Assembly (NCBI GenBank): GCA_016987375.1
Contig: PJRA01000412.1
Location: 2,138,809-2,202,808, forward strand
Reading direction: 5' to 3'
Source: Brachionus koreanus
Lineage: Eukaryota > Rotifera > Eurotatoria > Ploima > Brachionidae
DNA length: 64,000 nt
Below, piece by piece: positions 60,321 to 64,000 of this stretch (position 1 is the first letter of the stretch; every line of letters begins with the position of its first letter). The position numbers and the translations under genes are program-made. The notes under the pieces were generated by a model. It was given only the letters and a program-made list of their open reading frames with translations. It made no database searches and had not been told where the DNA came from.

Positions 60321-63300
60321 AAGAGCTGCTTTGACCGGCGCGTTTCGCTTGGTTGCGCTTGGACGTCCGGACATGGGGGTTGCTGTCTCGCCACTCATAA
60401 TAGATGTTCTTGGATTCGAGATTTGCATTCTTGTTAGCCTCTACAGTTGCCTTGTCTGGCCTGCCGACCCGTTTCGGCGCCTTGGTCTCAGCAACCACTT
60501 TGTTTTGTAGTTCGACTGGCTGCTGGGGCGAAGACATCTCCCCCCTTTTCTCTGAATCACCTTCTTCATCCCATAGGGCTGGCTGGCTAAATTGCGTATT
60601 TATCGTTGAGTAGGTGTCCTCAATTAAAGTGTCTTTGGCACGCAGTTTGTTTGATTGTGCAGTTTGCAGCTCGTTTGGCGTCACTCTTGGCAATTTGATT
60701 GATGGGGCGTTTGGTTCCGCATTTGACAGCGCTTTTGGATTCAAACTGAGTTGCAAGTCATGCTCATATTCGTAATAGCGCTTAAAAAATGACGAATTTC
60801 GCGTCACAACATGATGACTCGGGTACGAACGGGTCGCTGTGACCATACTTCCTTTAATGTTGGTGATGGTGTACGGATCTGGATCCCACAGCGAGTCATT
60901 TTTTTTCGTTCTTGTTTTCTTCAGCAGCACTCTCCAGCCTACTGCTAAAGCTTTATGCTCAACTCTCATGCGATGATTATAGTCATCCATCATCTTCTGC
61001 TTCGCTTTAGCGTCATTTTCTCGAGCAAACTCGTGAAGCCGGGCTAATCGTTGCATGTCTACTGTAGGTGTTTCATGTTGTGGGATGCCTGATGAGCGGC
61101 TGAATCCCATTTAGAGCATGGCTGGGGCTACTTTTGTGGTAGCGTGTGGCGTTTCTCTGTATTGTCGTAGGAATAGCTGCAGCGCTACTGTTCGGCTCAT
61201 GCCGGACAGTTCTGCTGTTCTCACGACTTTGCCAAGCTTTTTCATCGTAGCTTCTGCTTCAGCGTTTGCTCTCGGCCATTCCGGTGAGATTTTACGATGA
61301 GTAAAACCCCACTGCTTTGCGAAATTGGCGAAATCGTGCGACTGGAAGGGAGATCCGTTATCTGTCTTATAGATTAGCGGCGTTCCCAAGGTGCTGAAGA
61401 GATTGGTTAGGTGATTTGCTACAGCTTGAAATGAGACCGTGGTTATTTCCTTCACGCTTACCCACCGAGAGTAGTCGCAGTGGTTGACGAACCAGTACTT
61501 GCCAGTTGACATTGGGCCGTAAAAATCGCCGCTGACCTCTTGCCACGGACCAGCTGGCATTTTTGATGGTCTTAGAGGCTCATAGCTTGGCTTGCCCACG
61601 TTCGCTTGGCATTCGCGACATGATTTTACCCGCTCCTCGACTCGCTTCTCGATGCCTGGGAACCAAACTCGCGACCGGATGAGGGCCTTCGTTTTCACTA
61701 TTCCTTGGTGAGCAATGTGGGCTATTTCGACTACACGATCTCGGAGAGCGTTTGGAATGACTATGCGTTGCCCTTTGAGTACGATGCCTCGCTCCGTTAC
61801 ACTTAATTCATCGAAAACCCCTTTATACTCGCTTAGCATGCCAATCAAATTTGTGCTGCTACCTCCCTTGCTTACCAGATTGATGAGTACTTGTAGATTA
61901 TCGTCCGATTGGGTTGCCCTTGCTACTTCATCAAGTGTCATTGCTGGTGGCACTGCTGAGCTGGTTACCATATTCACATGTCTCTCGGTCGAAATCTCTT
62001 CAAGATATGCGGCTGTGCAAGCTCCTGACGGCTTCCTAGAGTAATAGTCAGCAGCATTCAACTCTCCTTTCACATGCCTGACGTCGAAGTTGAATTGAGA
62101 GAGTCGCAGAGCTATCCGCTCGATTCGTGGTGGGGGTCTAGATTTCGTGTTAGCAAGAATACACTGCATTCCTCGATTGTCAGTGACAAGAGTGAATCGG
62201 TTACCGATGAGGTATATCGCTAGCTTCTCACATGCCCAGATAGCAGCGAGCCCTTCTTTTTCGCATTGGCTGTATCGCCTTTCGACGTCAGTGAGCAGTC
62301 TTGAGGCGCAAACCACCATGACTCTCTCTTGTGCATCTTTTGGGTTGACCTGATAGAGTATAGCTCCAAGCCCGACTGGGCTGGCATCGATGACTAACTC
62401 TGTTAGCCAATTCTTATTGAAATAGGCAAAGCACTTGTTGCTAGCAAGCTCCTTTATCTCATCAAAAGCCTTCTGCTCTTCCAGTCCCCACTTCCACTCG
62501 ACGCCGTCTCGTGCCAGCTCCCACAGCGAAGATGCTTTAGAGCACCAGTTAGGCATGAATCTTGCGCTAAATTGTATACTGCATAGGAAGCTTTTCAGCT
62601 CCTTTGCGTTTGTCGGTGGATGCGCTTCCCTCAAAGCGCGGCAGCGGTCCTCTGTAGGAGACATACCATTTTCGGAGAATTTCAAACCATAGAACTCTAC
62701 TTCTGTCGTGTAGAACTGGCATTTCTCTCTGTTGAGTGTTAGACCTCTTTCTTCGAGTCGCTGCAGAACTCCTAGGAGGTTGGTGTGATGTTCTTCCCTA
62801 GTCTTTCCAAAGACCAGGATATCGTCGGTCATGTTTATTTGACCTTGCAAGTCTTCGAGCATCACACGAATCGTTTCTGTAAAGACTTCGGATGCCGACG
62901 AGATACCCATGTGTAGGCGCTTGTATCTGAAAAGACCTATGTGCGTGGTGATCGTGGTGAGGTGTCTGGATTCCTCATCAAGTTCAAGCTGGTGAAATGC
63001 CTTTGATATGTCCAATTTGCTGAACATTTTGGCACCCTGGACCGCTGTGCATAGGTCTTCTACGGTCCTACACGGGAATCTTGTGCGTCTTATGGCCTTG
63101 TTCATCGCTCTCGAGTCACATGTTAGTCTGACTGATGGTGGTTCTTGCGTTGACGATTGCCTGGACGAGCCGGTTTTGGCACCTTTGTCTTTGTTGACAA
63201 TTACCAGATTCGCCACCCATGGAGTGTGACCGCCTCTTACTCTTTCAATGATTCCCTCGTCTACCTGCTTTAAGAGTTCCATTTCTACTGCCTCACGCAG

Positions 63301-63392
63301 ACAGAACGGGACAGGTCTTTGCGGCTGCCGTGTTGGCTTTACTGACTCGTCAATGTCCAGCTTAACTTTAACATCCCTTCCTCGTCGCCAGA
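60319..63392 (-). pseudogene. pol: Ty3/gypsy pol (RT-RNase H-integrase), gag/PR missing, nonsense codon
   Basis: A single frame runs from the primer-binding site at 63392 to 60319, broken once by TAA at 61113-61111. Counting from the Met at 63282: reverse transcriptase with Asp91 (KLDISKAFHQL) and the catalytic pair 153-154 in MTDDILVFG, the x-DD variant common in some gypsy clades. RNase H has Asp299 (VIDASPVGLG), Glu343 and Asp368 (VTDNRG). Integrase has a zinc site (AHIAHQG, CRECQ), Asp586, Asp641 (TDNGSPF) and Glu677, then YRETPHATT. After the stop, the same frame continues with a GPY/F-like module (DPDPYTI). The RT open frame starts directly at the primer-binding site, so gag and protease are deleted. 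A non-functional, non-autonomous copy. Confidence 0.9.
63381..63392 (-). other. Primer-binding-like site of the 5' LTR-A
   Basis: In element orientation TCTGGCGACGAGGA follows the 5' LTR end; TGGCGACGAGGA would pair with a tRNA 3' end that finishes in CCA. I do not assign the tRNA. The same sequence follows LTR-B at 59942. Confidence 0.6.
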
Positions 63393-63545
63393 TGTAATGT
63401 TTACATTAATACCCTTGGGCCCGTCTATCCGATCTCCTCGTTAGACGTTTAGGAGCAGCTATTTATGCTCCATTCTAACTTAAACGCTCAGGGTTTAGTT
63501 AGTTAACTAATCCAGTGATATCGACAAAGATGTCGCTATATCACA
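63393..63545 (-). repeat. LTR type A, 5' copy
   Basis: 153 bp, identical in length to the left copy and differing from it at two sites (A versus G near 63409, T versus C near 63448). It should carry the promoter; the TATA-like loop of its hairpin is at 63452-63471. Confidence 0.9.
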
Positions 63546-64000
63546 ATAAGTTGGAAATTTTTTAAAATTTTTTTATTAGTAGTAGTAGCAGTTGTAGTAC
63601 TGCCATAGTTAAAAGTAATTTCATTATTTGTGAGGAAATCAACATATTTTTTATAGCTGTATTCTTGGACAAATTTTTAAAATTTATTAGAAATAAATAT
63701 CGATATTCCGTACGAAGCAAATGCAAGAGCAAAAAATAAGACAAAAAAAACTATTTTAAAATAAGAAAATCTAAATGCCTTAATAATTTCAAACTTACTA
63801 ACTTTTTTTCTAACTTAATTTAAAAAATAATTTTTTACCCTGCACCATAACTCGAATTTTGTTGCCTATAACGGATGATGGATAGACAAAAATTAAAAGC
63901 AAATATCTCAAAAAATAAAAATGATATTAAATTCTGGTCTTTTTCTGATGTAAAGAATTTATTTTTCAATAAAATTATGATTTTTAAATAATGAAAAAAC
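63546..64000. other. AT-rich flank of the retroelement
   Basis: Host-type AT-rich DNA resumes after the ATAAG target duplicate. A short run of AGT trinucleotides (about 63577-63600) is the only repeat. No gene is supported. Confidence 0.5.

Larger units (their letters stand above)
59581..63545 (-). mobile_element. Composite Ty3/gypsy-type LTR retroelement
   Basis: A 3965-bp insertion transcribed on the minus strand. Outer LTRs (type A, 153 bp: 59581-59733 and 63393-63545) start TG and end CA, differ at only two positions, both transitions, and are flanked by the 5-bp direct repeat ATAAG (59576-59580 and 63546-63550). The inside, in minus-strand order, is a primer-binding-like site, pol without gag or protease, a polypurine tract, a different LTR (type B, 59943-60304), a second identical primer-binding-like site, about 190 bp of leader, and a second polypurine tract. 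It is far less AT-rich than the host DNA. High LTR identity suggests a fairly recent insertion, and outer TSDs imply that the whole A-B-A unit inserted in one step. Confidence 0.88.

Noticed and set aside
60268..63229. Several plus-strand frames of 60-109 codons
   Set aside because: They are antisense shadows of the retroelement pol frame, with no independent family resemblance.
1..64000. tRNA, rRNA, CRISPR array or bacterial operon signals
   Set aside because: I saw none. The genes are intron-containing eukaryotic ones, and no repeat-spacer array or rRNA-like stretch is visible by eye; a covariance-model scan was not possible.

Overview
This is an animal nuclear genome window. It is very AT-rich and intron-containing, with many introns of about 46-60 bp bounded by GT-AG. 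The genes are recognisably metazoan: RAB3GAP1, CFAP251, CD2BP2, RAP2, a LASP-type LIM/nebulin/SH3 protein and an ERdj5-type DnaJ protein. Tiny introns, strong AT bias and compact gene clusters fit a small invertebrate; a monogonont rotifer such as Brachionus is my best guess, but this is inference. I assembled exon models by joining reading frames at splice sites of matching phase. Every multi-exon model below sums to a whole number of codons.

Layout. 1-350: 5' end of an ERdj5/DNAJC10-like gene (minus). 2.05-2.28 kb: small TTAA-flanked inverted-repeat element. 2.55-3.79 kb: dead mariner/Tc1-like transposon. 4.0-5.2 kb: CD2BP2 (plus). 5.45-11.0 kb: 13-exon type II membrane protein with cysteine-rich EB/EGF-like modules (plus). 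11.4-12.25 kb: RAP2-like GTPase (minus). 12.3-19.8 kb: gene-poor AT-rich DNA. 19.8-24.3 kb: RAB3GAP1 (plus), with a MITE in intron 4. 24.4-27.8 kb: aldo-keto reductase (plus), with transposon remnants in introns 2 and 4. 27.8-30.2 kb: intronless LRR receptor-like protein (minus), ending 3 bp from the reductase. 34.5-36.3 kb: LASP-like gene. 36.5-38.6 kb: tandem pair of secreted paralogues of an unrecognised family. 38.7-43.9 kb: 18-exon CFAP251/WDR66 (minus). 44.3-44.75 kb: PLAC8-family protein (minus). 46.2-50.8 kb: 12-exon receptor-like protein with a Reeler-like domain, Thr-rich stalk, EGF domain and cytoplasmic tail (minus). 50.8-59.6 kb: gene-poor DNA. 59.58-63.55 kb: a Ty3/gypsy-type LTR retroelement (minus).

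The most unusual object is the retroelement. Two nearly identical 153-bp LTRs (A) with a 5-bp target duplication bound it. Inside lies a second, different 362-bp LTR (B), with its own polypurine tract and primer-binding-like site. The order on the minus strand is LTR-A, PBS, pol, PPT, LTR-B, PBS, leader, PPT, LTR-A. Gag and protease are absent and pol carries a nonsense codon. The tandem secreted paralogues with very different tails (Ser/Glu-rich versus Tyr/Trp-rich) and the EB-module gene built from phase 1-1 exons are the best candidates for undescribed host biology.

The host genes do not form a pathway. They are neighbours on both strands with short intergenic distances, separated by transposon-sprinkled AT-rich stretches.
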